Source of the DNA: an uncultured Aquimarina sp.
GTDB lineage: Bacteria; Bacteroidota; Bacteroidia; Flavobacteriales; Flavobacteriaceae
Length of the DNA stretch: 64,000 bases
Direction of reading: 5' to 3'
NCBI GenBank assembly: GCA_947500505.1
Contig: CANMSL010000007.1
Coordinates: 1 to 64,000, forward strand
A model generated the notes under the pieces. It saw only the letters and a list, made by a program, of their open reading frames with translations. It ran no database searches and was not told the origin of the DNA. Shown here in pieces: positions 8,054 to 15,862 of the stretch. Every line of letters starts with the position of its first letter. Within the stretch, counting starts at the first letter, position 1. The position numbers were made by a program, and so were the translations under genes.

Positions 8054-8887
8054 ATGCTGAAACTTGGTGAATATAATGTGTTAGAAATCGTAAGAGAAAG
8101 AGATCAAGGGGTTTATCTTAGTGATGATGATGGAAACGAGGTTTTGTTACCTAATAAATACGTTCCTTCTGAATTCATGATCAGGGATGAAATCAAGGTA
8201 TTTTTATATTTAGATCATGAAGAAAGAATCGTAGCTACTACTCTAGAACCTTATGTCACCACTAATTCATTTGGATATCTAAAATGTACAACGGTTTCTG
8301 ATATCGGTGCTTTTATGGATTGGGGGTTAGAAAAAGAACTTTTTGTACCTTTTAGAGAACAAGCTTCTAAAATGAGAGTCGGTAGCTGGTATCTTGTTTA
8401 TGTATATTTAGATAAGGAAACTAACAGGCTTGTGGGATCAAGTAAGACGAATGCCTTTCTGGATAACTCGCTGGTATTATTATCAGCCTATGATGAAGTA
8501 GATTTAATTGCCTCACATCCTTCTCCTTACGGTTGGAATATGATTGTTAATCAAAAGCATTTGGGATTAGTATATGAAGATGAAATTTTTCAAAAGATTA
8601 CTCCCGGAGACCAACTACAGGGTTTTGTAAAAAAAGTACGCTCTGATGGCAAAATCGATCTTACTTTACAAAGACATGGATATAGAGCAATAGAGCCTAA
8701 TGCGAAACAAATACTTGATGAATTAGAAGCAAGTGGTGGTTTTATTGAACTTAATGATAAATCGGATCCTAACGATATCAAAGAAGTTTTTCAATTAAGC
8801 AAGAAAAGCTTTAAAAAAGCTATAGGAACTTTATACAAATCCAAAAAAATAGTGATAGAAAAGGATGGTATACGTCTTGTAGATTAG
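8054..8887 (+). CDS. S1-type RNA-binding protein, CvfB/YitL family
   Basis: The 277-residue protein has the CvfB layout. It has an N-terminal S1-like region (LGEYNVLEIVRERDQGVYLSD), a second S1-like domain (SDIGAFMDWGLEKELFVPF), a third (TPGDQLQGFVKKVRSDGKIDLTLQ) and a C-terminal winged helix (PNDIKEVFQLSKKSFKKAIGTLYKSKKI). CvfB proteins bind RNA and affect virulence or expression in firmicutes; the role in Bacteroidetes is not defined. It is cytoplasmic and complete. Its 3' end converges with the next leftward gene 11 bases away, without a visible terminator. Confidence 0.85.
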   Translation: MLKLGEYNVLEIVRERDQGVYLSDDDGNEVLLPNKYVPSEFMIRDEIKVFLYLDHEERIVATTLEPYVTTNSFGYLKCTTVSDIGAFMDWGLEKELFVPFREQASKMRVGSWYLVYVYLDKETNRLVGSSKTNAFLDNSLVLLSAYDEVDLIASHPSPYGWNMIVNQKHLGLVYEDEIFQKITPGDQLQGFVKKVRSDGKIDLTLQRHGYRAIEPNAKQILDELEASGGFIELNDKSDPNDIKEVFQLSKKSFKKAIGTLYKSKKIVIEKDGIRLVD

Positions 8888-8898
8888 ATAGCATCACT

Positions 8899-9156
8899 CT
8901 ATTCTTCTTCTGATGTTCTTGTTAACGCATAGTAAATCACATATAGCCAACTTAAAACACCATGTAAAATAGCCCAAAGGATTGATTTATTTCTTGACCA
9001 AGATGCAACTATTGCAATAACAGATCCTATTCCCACTCCACGTTCTATAATATTTTTTTGAATAATTTGAGTAACTTCACCCGATTGTGCAAGAATAGTA
9101 GTAGTTGATAGAAACGTAAGGATAAGAACAATTTTTTGAGCATAGTTAGATTTCAT
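8899..9156 (-). CDS. Small exported membrane protein, unknown
   Basis: The 85-residue protein starts with a signal peptide (residues 1-23, ending near ILAQ). It carries one or two hydrophobic segments, about 41-53 (GIGSVIAIVASWS) and 58-78 (SILWAILHGVLSWLYVIYYAL), and an acidic tail. It looks like an inner-membrane protein with its N-terminus cleaved. I do not recognise a family. Similar small 'exported plus helix' proteins are common in Flavobacteriaceae. It is leftward, 62 bases downstream of another small exported protein. Confidence 0.6.
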   Translation of the reverse strand: MKSNYAQKIVLILTFLSTTTILAQSGEVTQIIQKNIIERGVGIGSVIAIVASWSRNKSILWAILHGVLSWLYVIYYALTRTSEEE

Positions 9157-9218
9157 ATAATAGCATTTCTTATATGTTGATCAATCGAAAAAAAAGTTAC
9201 AGATTTAAATAAAAAAAT

Positions 9219-9689
9219 TTAATCTAATCTCAATCCGGTAACCGGACAATAAATTCCTGTATACGTGCTGGCATCTCTGTATGCATTATTTTTAATGCCT
9301 CCACTATTTGAACTACTGCTATTATACCCTCCGTTACCCGTTATTGTAATTCTTGCACTATTCCTTTCTGTTGTGGGAATAGCAACAGAATAATCTGATT
9401 GTATAAATCTATTTTCAGGAAGTAGAAGGATTGGGGTTTTATTCTTTAAATGTTGGTTGCGTAAATCAACCGTGAGATCAATTTCCATTAAATAAAAACT
9501 ACCCGTAATAATTTTTTGATGTAAATATGATAGGGAAGGAGTAATCTCTTTATGCTCAAGTGTATATCTATAATCATTTTCAGATAGTTGAACGTTCAAT
9601 TTCGCCCAGTCTACTCGAAACGAAGGTTTTTCTTGTCCAAAAGAAGTGGAACTAAAACAAACTAAAAGTAATCCAAAGAAAATTCTCAT
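9219..9689 (-). CDS. Small secreted hypothetical protein
   Basis: The 156-residue protein has a signal peptide (residues 1-18, ending TSFGQ, a typical SPase I site in this phylum). The mature part is beta-rich with a Ser/Asn/Gly-rich linker (GGYNSSSSNSGG, about residues 118-131) and a C-terminal CPVTGLRLD segment holding its only mature cysteine. No family is recognised. Periplasmic or surface location is expected. It may be co-transcribed with the small membrane protein downstream, but the 62-base spacing is not conclusive. Confidence 0.55.
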   Translation of the reverse strand: MRIFFGLLLVCFSSTSFGQEKPSFRVDWAKLNVQLSENDYRYTLEHKEITPSLSYLHQKIITGSFYLMEIDLTVDLRNQHLKNKTPILLLPENRFIQSDYSVAIPTTERNSARITITGNGGYNSSSSNSGGIKNNAYRDASTYTGIYCPVTGLRLD

Positions 9690-9811
9690 AATGTTTTATA
9701 GCTATCTACTAGATAATAGTTATCAAAAATCGTGCAAAACCTCTGCTAATTTAACTGAAAGATGATAGAAATACTATTTTTTAACTTGATTTAACTCTCA
9801 AAAAGGTTTAG

Positions 9812-9839
9812 TTTGATACAATATAATGTATTATTTTTG
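9812..9839 (+). promoter_or_regulatory. Promoter of menB
   Basis: TTTG (9812-9815), a 16-base spacer and TATTTTTG (9832-9839) match both Bacteroidetes promoter elements. It ends 20 bases before the menB ATG, so menB has its own promoter, apart from menI-menF-menD. Confidence 0.6.
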
Positions 9840-9859
9840 ATAGCATTAAAACATATAAA

Positions 9860-10702
9860 ATGAGTTCAATAAATTGGAAAACCGCAAAAGAGTATCAGGA
9901 TATAACCTACAAAAAATCAAATGGTGTAGCAAGAATAGCATTTAATAGACCTAATGTTAGAAATGCTTTCCGACCTCAGACTACTAGCGAATTATATGAT
10001 GCTTTTTATGATGCCCAGGAAGATACTACGATAGGAGTCGTGTTACTTTCTGCCGAAGGTCCCTCTACTAAAGATGGTGTATACAGTTTTTGCAGCGGTG
10101 GAGACCAAAAGGCAAGGGGACATCAGGGATATGTGGGACAAGATGGTATGCACAGATTAAATATTTTGGAAGTTCAAAGGTTAATACGATTTATGCCAAA
10201 GGTTGTAATTGCTGTTGTACCTGGATGGGCAGTAGGAGGAGGGCACAGTTTACATGTGGTTTGTGATCTTACACTGGCAAGTAAAGAGCATGCAATTTTT
10301 AAACAAACAGATGCGGATGTAACGAGTTTTGACGGAGGATATGGATCTGCATATTTAGCAAAAATGGTAGGGCAAAAAAAAGCACGTGAGATTTTCTTTT
10401 TAGGGAGGAATTATTCTGCACAAGATGCCTACGAAATGGGAATGGTTAATGCTGTAATTCCACATAAGGAATTGGAAGATACTGCATATCAGTGGGCTCA
10501 GGAAATATTGGAAAAATCACCTACATCTATAAAAATGCTGAAATTTGCGATGAACCTAACAGATGATGGAATGGTAGGACAACAGGTTTTTGCTGGAGAA
10601 GCTACAAGACTTGCTTATATGACAGATGAAGCCAAAGAAGGTAGAAACGCATTTCTTGAAAAGAGAAAACCTAATTTTAAAGATATTAAGTGGATCCCTT
10701 AA
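9860..10702 (+). CDS. menB: 1,4-dihydroxy-2-naphthoyl-CoA synthase
   Basis: This 280-residue crotonase-fold enzyme cyclises o-succinylbenzoyl-CoA to DHNA-CoA. Motifs are the oxyanion segment FCSGGDQKARG (78-87), PGWAVGGGHSLHVVCDLTLAS and QTDADVTSFDGGYGSAYL. Aspartate D151 in QTDAD places it with the Asp-type MenB of mycobacteria and cyanobacteria. The E. coli type has glycine there and needs bicarbonate. It acts in the cytoplasm, immediately before the MenI step. menA, menC and menE are not in the window. Confidence 0.93.
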   Translation: MSSINWKTAKEYQDITYKKSNGVARIAFNRPNVRNAFRPQTTSELYDAFYDAQEDTTIGVVLLSAEGPSTKDGVYSFCSGGDQKARGHQGYVGQDGMHRLNILEVQRLIRFMPKVVIAVVPGWAVGGGHSLHVVCDLTLASKEHAIFKQTDADVTSFDGGYGSAYLAKMVGQKKAREIFFLGRNYSAQDAYEMGMVNAVIPHKELEDTAYQWAQEILEKSPTSIKMLKFAMNLTDDGMVGQQVFAGEATRLAYMTDEAKEGRNAFLEKRKPNFKDIKWIP

Positions 10703-10736
10703 TCTTTCAATGATCTTTAAGCATGAAGTATAACTA

Positions 10737-11540
10737 ATGAAAAGTAAAGAAGACGAGCTATTATCGGTACAGTATAGGATTGAAAAATCCGGAATGAAAC
10801 AGCAAAAGCTAGAAAATCGCCTTGCTGTGATTTCAGAGGAATTAAAAAAGAGTAAAAGAAATAGTTTTATCTTTATGATATTCTTTCTGATAGTTGTGTT
10901 TGGTATGGCTGCCGGAATACTCTACCTTAGTAAAAATGATTTTAAGTTATCTGCCGATAAGGAACAGGATGCTAGTATTAGTCTTGATCAAATACAAAAG
11001 ATTAATGATTCACTTCGAGATGAATTAACAGAATTAAAACAGGATATTAAAGAATATAAATCAAATTTTGATGTAAATAATAAACCCCTAACGGTAGTAA
11101 CACTTACAGACTCTATCGATAGTAGCAAACAAATTGCAGAAAAGGATACTATCAAAAAATTAAAGTTCCAAAAACAACATTGTTATATTAAAACTGTTTT
11201 CAGAACTAATGGAGCAATTTTTATTGAAGCTGATTTTGTAGATTATTTCACAGGAAAAAAAGCTGTGGAGAAAGCAAAAGAAAACAATGAAGCAGAATAT
11301 GATATCGATAAGAAAGGTGATACCTTATACTTTTTGTACGATAACTACTATGTGTCGAATAAGAGTGCAAAACTGAGAAGACTAGAATTAAATGACAAAG
11401 TTCGTATTGAGGATATAAACCAGATATCCAGAGGATTTCCACTAAAAGCCTTTCAGAAAATTATTGCGGATAATCCTCTTATGATACTAGAAATAAATGA
11501 TGGAATTATATATAAAATAACTAAACAGAAATTACCTTAA
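10737..11540 (+). CDS. Coiled-coil single-pass membrane protein, paralog of the next gene
   Basis: The 267-residue protein has no signal peptide. Its cytoplasmic N-terminus (about 1-40) is a charged coiled coil. A membrane helix at about 43-66 (FIFMIFFLIVVFGMAAGILYL) follows, then a second coiled-coil stretch (85-110) and a beta-rich C-terminal domain (about 140-267), which should be periplasmic. Residues 5-40 match the next gene's N-terminus (LLS-x-x-Y-x-IEK, then Q-x-KLE, then ELKK), so the two are duplicates with different C-termini. I do not recognise the C-terminal domain. It follows menB by 34 bases and is probably transcribed with it. Confidence 0.65.
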   Translation: MKSKEDELLSVQYRIEKSGMKQQKLENRLAVISEELKKSKRNSFIFMIFFLIVVFGMAAGILYLSKNDFKLSADKEQDASISLDQIQKINDSLRDELTELKQDIKEYKSNFDVNNKPLTVVTLTDSIDSSKQIAEKDTIKKLKFQKQHCYIKTVFRTNGAIFIEADFVDYFTGKKAVEKAKENNEAEYDIDKKGDTLYFLYDNYYVSNKSAKLRRLELNDKVRIEDINQISRGFPLKAFQKIIADNPLMILEINDGIIYKITKQKLP

Positions 11541-11572
11541 GCCTTTAAACCCCTCTTAAATACCCCACTAAA

Positions 11573-12184
11573 ATGCCAGATATAAAAAACGAAGACCTTT
11601 TATCACTGCATTATCAGATAGAAAAAGCCGAGGTAGAACAGCGAAAATTAGAAGATCTTCTAAATGAAAGATCAGCTGAACTCAAAAAAAACAGAACCTC
11701 TAAAATGGTACTTACTATATTATGCTCTGTTTTACTAATTATTACAATCTCATTAATTATATATACTGTGTTCTGGGTTAATGACGAGAGTAATATTATT
11801 GTGGAGAATAAAGAGTTCTCATCTTTTCAAACAGAGATTACCGGACTTAAAAATCAATTAAACGAACTAAAAAATAATCAAACGAATCTTAAAGACTTAA
11901 AAGATCTTTATTTATATAGAAATCTAATCAATCAGGACACAGTATATTCTGTACAGATCCAATCTTTTACTAAAGACAAAATTTCCGTAGTTTCAGAAAA
12001 ATTCACCAATTCACTGGTCTACAATGATACTTCGTATTATAAGCTTAGTTTAGGGATATTCGAAACACTAGCTGAAGCGCAAAATTTCAGAAATATTTTA
12101 CTTACATCTGGTATTATTGATAAAAACATTTTTGTAATTTCTTACAAAAATGGAGAGCGAATACGAATAGAAAATCCTTTTTAA
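11573..12184 (+). CDS. Coiled-coil membrane protein with C-terminal SPOR-like domain
   Basis: The 203-residue protein repeats the layout of its neighbour: a short cytoplasmic coiled coil (1-40), a membrane helix (about 43-66, VLTILCSVLLIITISLIIYTV) and a periplasmic coiled coil (80-115). The C-terminus (about 125-198) looks like a SPOR domain: SVQIQSF start, YKLSLGIFETLAEAQNFRNIL, then a final strand-helix pattern. SPOR domains bind denuded glycans at the division septum, so a cell-wall or division role is possible. SPOR assignment is by pattern only. It lies 32 bases after its paralog. Confidence 0.65.
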   Translation: MPDIKNEDLLSLHYQIEKAEVEQRKLEDLLNERSAELKKNRTSKMVLTILCSVLLIITISLIIYTVFWVNDESNIIVENKEFSSFQTEITGLKNQLNELKNNQTNLKDLKDLYLYRNLINQDTVYSVQIQSFTKDKISVVSEKFTNSLVYNDTSYYKLSLGIFETLAEAQNFRNILLTSGIIDKNIFVISYKNGERIRIENPF

Positions 12185-12185
12185 A

Positions 12186-14600
12186 TTATCTTAATTTAGG
12201 ATATTCCATAGGATTAACCTCGTTCATTAAATCATATACTTTCTCAAAAATATCTTCTGTAGATGGTTTACTAAAATAGTCGCCATCTGTTCCAAAAGCG
12301 GGGCGGTGTGGTTGTGCACTAAGCGTTTGTGGTTCACTATCCAGATACTGATAAATATTTTGTTCATCAATCAACTTATGCAATATATATCCTGTAGCAC
12401 CTCCTGGAACATCTTCGTCAATAATCAGAAGTCTATTGGTTTTTGCAACACTTTTTACAATATTATGATTTAAATCAAAAGGAATTAAGGATTGCACATC
12501 GATCACCTCTGCGTTTATACCAACGGATAATAACTCTCTGGCTGCTTGTTCTACTAATCGTAAAGTTGAACCATAAGAAACAAGCGTTATGTCATTTCCT
12601 TCTTTCACGGTTTCAACTACACCAACCGGAGTTCTAATCTCTGATAAATTAGAAGGCATTTTTTCTTTAAGACGATATCCATTTAAACATTCAACCACCA
12701 CTGCCGGCTCATCACTATCCATTAATGTATTATAAAATCCGGCTGCTTTGGTCATATTTCTAGGAACAAGAATATGGATGCCTCTTAACAAGTGGATCAA
12801 ACCACCCATTTGAGAACCGGAATGCCAGATACCTTCTAGTCGATGTCCTCTGGTTCTAACAATTAGCGGGGCCTTTTGTTTTGCAAATGTTCTGTACCGT
12901 AATGTGGCCAAATCGTCACTTAATCCCTGAATACAATATAGGATGTAATCAAGGTACTGTATTTCTGCTATAGGCCGAAGCCCCCTCATAGCCATACCAA
13001 TTCCCTGCCCGATAATGGTGGCTTCTCGTATTCCGGCATCAGAAACCCTAATTTCTCCGAATTTTTGTTGTAAACCTTCTAATCCCTGATTAACATCTCC
13101 AATCTTACCACTATCTTCTCCAAAAATTAGTGATTCCGGAATTCTACTGAAAATTTGTTCAAAATTATCTCTAAGAATTACGCGAGCATCAACAGTTTCA
13201 GCAGTATCAGCATATTTTGGTTTTACTTCTTTAATACTAGTTACATTACTATCAAAGTCATTATAAAGGTGATCGCTATATTTAGGTTGAATTTCCTTTA
13301 TATATTTATTAATCCAGTTCTGAAGTGCTGTTTTTTCAGGAAACTCTTCTTTTATAAGATAACGTAATGCTCTTCTTGTTGCTTCCAGAATATCCTTTCT
13401 AATAGGTTCATCCTTATCAGCTAACGTTTTGATAAGAGGTGAGATAAAATTCTTATTGCTACTTTTTGCCTCTACAGCCTCTAATTGGGCTAATGCCTGC
13501 TTTTGTTCCTCTTTAATCTCGGATAAATATGCATTCCAAGCACTTGTTTTGCCTTGTCTTACTGTTTTTTTACACTGTTTCTCTAATTCAAGTAGTTCAT
13601 CTGCTGTTGCAATATTATGTTCAATAATCCATTCTTTGAACTTCTTATTACAATCGTGTTCGCGCTCCCAATTTAGTCTTTCCTCACTTTTATACCTCTC
13701 ATGAGATCCTGAGGTGGAATGACCTTGTGGTTGTGTTAATTCTTTTACGTGAATAATTACAGGTATATGCTTTTCTCTAGCTAAATCTTCTGCGGTTTCA
13801 TAGGCTTCGATCAATGCCGGATAATCCCAACCATTTACTATAATTATCTCATATCCATCGTGTTTTTCATCGCGTTTAAATCCTTCTAGGATTAACGAAA
13901 TGTTTTCTTTGGTAGTTTGATGTTTTGCGTGTACAGAAATACCGTACTCGTCATCCCAAATACTAATTACCATAGGAACTTGTAAAACACCACCGGCATT
14001 CACGGTTTCCCAAAAAAGCCCTTCGCTAGTACTTGCATTACCAATAGTCCCCCAAGCCACTTCATTACCGTTAATCGAAAAATTAGTGCGTCCATCCACA
14101 CTTTTCTCATTTCGATAAACTTTTGACGCCTGAGCTAATCCTAATAATCTAGGCATCTGTCCAGCTGTAGGAGATATATCAGAACTGGAATTTTTTTGTT
14201 GCGTTAAATTTTTCCACGACCCGTCATCGTTTAAACTATGAGTAGAAAAATGACCACCCATCTGTCTTCCTGCCGCAAAAGGTTCTTTTTCGATGTTTGT
14301 ATGAGCATACAGACCAGCAAAAAACTGTTCTACAGTGTATTGATCAATTGCCATCATAAATGTTTGGTCACGATAATACCCGGATCTAAAATCACCGTCA
14401 CGAAAAACCCTGGCCATTGCTAATTGGGGTAATTCCTTTCCTCCACCAAAAATTCCGAACTTTGATTTTCCTGTAAGGACTTCTCTTCGTCCTAGTAAAC
14501 TACACTCTCTGCTAATCAGAGCTATTTTATAATCTCTAAGTATTTGATCTTTATACTCTTCAAAAGAAATATTGGGTGTAATTGTTGTTTCAGGCTGCAT
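12186..14600 (-). CDS. Fused alpha/beta E1 component of a 2-oxoacid dehydrogenase complex
   Basis: The 804-residue cytoplasmic protein joins the two subunits of a thiamine-dependent E1. The first half (about 1-400) has the alpha-type ThDP domain, including SGYYRDQTFMMAID, AGRQMGGHFSTHS and NEVAWGTIGNASTSEGLFWET. The second half (about 465-804) is beta-type, with FGEDSGKIGDVNQG, RVSDAGIREATIIGQGIGMAM and PLIVRTRGHRLEGIWHSGS. Branched-chain 2-oxoacid dehydrogenase is the likely complex, giving branched acyl-CoAs for the iso fatty acids typical of this phylum, but pyruvate is not excluded. The fused form is normal for Flavobacteriia. The E2 and E3 genes are not in the window. Confidence 0.88.
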   Translation of the reverse strand: MQPETTITPNISFEEYKDQILRDYKIALISRECSLLGRREVLTGKSKFGIFGGGKELPQLAMARVFRDGDFRSGYYRDQTFMMAIDQYTVEQFFAGLYAHTNIEKEPFAAGRQMGGHFSTHSLNDDGSWKNLTQQKNSSSDISPTAGQMPRLLGLAQASKVYRNEKSVDGRTNFSINGNEVAWGTIGNASTSEGLFWETVNAGGVLQVPMVISIWDDEYGISVHAKHQTTKENISLILEGFKRDEKHDGYEIIIVNGWDYPALIEAYETAEDLAREKHIPVIIHVKELTQPQGHSTSGSHERYKSEERLNWEREHDCNKKFKEWIIEHNIATADELLELEKQCKKTVRQGKTSAWNAYLSEIKEEQKQALAQLEAVEAKSSNKNFISPLIKTLADKDEPIRKDILEATRRALRYLIKEEFPEKTALQNWINKYIKEIQPKYSDHLYNDFDSNVTSIKEVKPKYADTAETVDARVILRDNFEQIFSRIPESLIFGEDSGKIGDVNQGLEGLQQKFGEIRVSDAGIREATIIGQGIGMAMRGLRPIAEIQYLDYILYCIQGLSDDLATLRYRTFAKQKAPLIVRTRGHRLEGIWHSGSQMGGLIHLLRGIHILVPRNMTKAAGFYNTLMDSDEPAVVVECLNGYRLKEKMPSNLSEIRTPVGVVETVKEGNDITLVSYGSTLRLVEQAARELLSVGINAEVIDVQSLIPFDLNHNIVKSVAKTNRLLIIDEDVPGGATGYILHKLIDEQNIYQYLDSEPQTLSAQPHRPAFGTDGDYFSKPSTEDIFEKVYDLMNEVNPMEYPKLR

Positions 14601-15108
14601 GTGAACGATATTTTACGGTGTGCAAATTTAGTTAAAATCAAAACCATTTCCAAAAGGGAAAGTATTAAAGTTGTTGTAGATAATTCATTTAAATCGACTT
14701 TTTATTGATGAATTCTTTTTTTAGACAGCTATTTTAAGAGTTGGTTAACAAATATTCAAAATTTTCACATTTGGAACTATATTAATTTTGAAATGTGTTT
14801 TTATAGGCTTTGTAGTTTAAAACAGAGAGTTATGATGTGCTTGGTTTTTAGTTATCAAATAGATTCATCAGAATTCAACTATGTAATACTCTGAGTGTTA
14901 AATATTGTTTTTTATGAACACTTTATTTTAATTACCGATTCATATTCTCTTTTTCTAAAGCTTAGCACTACATGTTTATTCCAGAATTTTATTTATAAAT
15001 CCAAAAAAATATATAACTTAGGTGAATGGTTAAGAAGTACTAGTATTTGTCAATAGTGTTAGATTCTTAGCTTATATGATGGATACTTAGAAATATAAAG
15101 GAATATAA
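14601..15108. other. Intergenic region between the divergent E1 and membrane-protein genes
   Basis: About 500 AT-rich bases with no gene or RNA that I recognise. The only clear signal is the E1 promoter at its left end (listed separately). Confidence 0.4.
14623..14655 (-). promoter_or_regulatory. Promoter of the E1 gene
   Basis: On the minus strand TTTTG (14651-14655) is followed by a 20-base spacer and TAAATTTG (14623-14630), both matching the Bacteroidetes promoter. It ends 22 bases before the start codon at 14600. Confidence 0.55.
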
Positions 15109-15813
15109 TTGAAAAAAATAAAACTCACAGATATAGTATTCTATATAACCTTTGCAGCAGTTATTATAATTGCTGTTTTTTTTGATCGTAGATATTTAGT
15201 ATATGCATTACCTGTCCTGATTGTTTCTATAGGGATTATATATTTCGAACGGACCAAAAAAATAAATTTATGGTATGTACTGAGTTTGGTCTCTATGATT
15301 TCTTGTGATATACTTATTTATACGAATTTTGTGGGATACTTTTCGGCGATATGTGTTTTGACATCAATGTATTTTATATTGTGTACAATTGCACTAAAAA
15401 AGTATTTGTTACTTAAAAAAGTTAGAAAGAGTACTTTTCTTTCTGCACCAATGCTAGTTTGTTCGACTTTAATTGCTTATCTGATTTATTCTATATCTCA
15501 GTTATTAATAGATGTAATTAAAGAAGCAATTCCCGAAGTAGTACTCTGTTTGTTGAGTTCAACATGTTATATTTTAGTAGCGTATTTAATATACAAACAG
15601 GACATGTATAAAGATGATCTAAAATTAGTTATAGTTGCATTTTTATGTATATTCATTGTGTCATTATTACCTATAAATCAGTTATTTTATTCTAGTAAGA
15701 TTTTTACAGTGTTTGTAAATATTGCACACGTATTGAGCTTGTATTTTTTTATGAGGTTTTTGATAGATACTGCTCCGGATGGAGTAATAACTTCTCAGCA
15801 AAAATATATTTAA
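15109..15813 (+). CDS. Polytopic inner-membrane protein, weakly YhhN-like
   Basis: The 234-residue protein starts at TTG, followed at once by a lysine-rich KKIKL end. It has about eight hydrophobic helices spread over its length (for example 11-25, 30-47, 53-70, 75-94, 104-125, 136-160, 170-190 and 200-222). Helix number, a polar residue pair in the third helix (ISCD) and length resemble YhhN/TMEM86 lysoplasmalogenase proteins in a general way, but the family signature is not clear to me. No partner gene is adjacent. Confidence 0.55.
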   Translation: MKKIKLTDIVFYITFAAVIIIAVFFDRRYLVYALPVLIVSIGIIYFERTKKINLWYVLSLVSMISCDILIYTNFVGYFSAICVLTSMYFILCTIALKKYLLLKKVRKSTFLSAPMLVCSTLIAYLIYSISQLLIDVIKEAIPEVVLCLLSSTCYILVAYLIYKQDMYKDDLKLVIVAFLCIFIVSLLPINQLFYSSKIFTVFVNIAHVLSLYFFMRFLIDTAPDGVITSQQKYI

Positions 15814-15862
15814 GAGAATTGTTCTGACAACGTAGAAACAATGAGTTATGAGATTGTAGATA

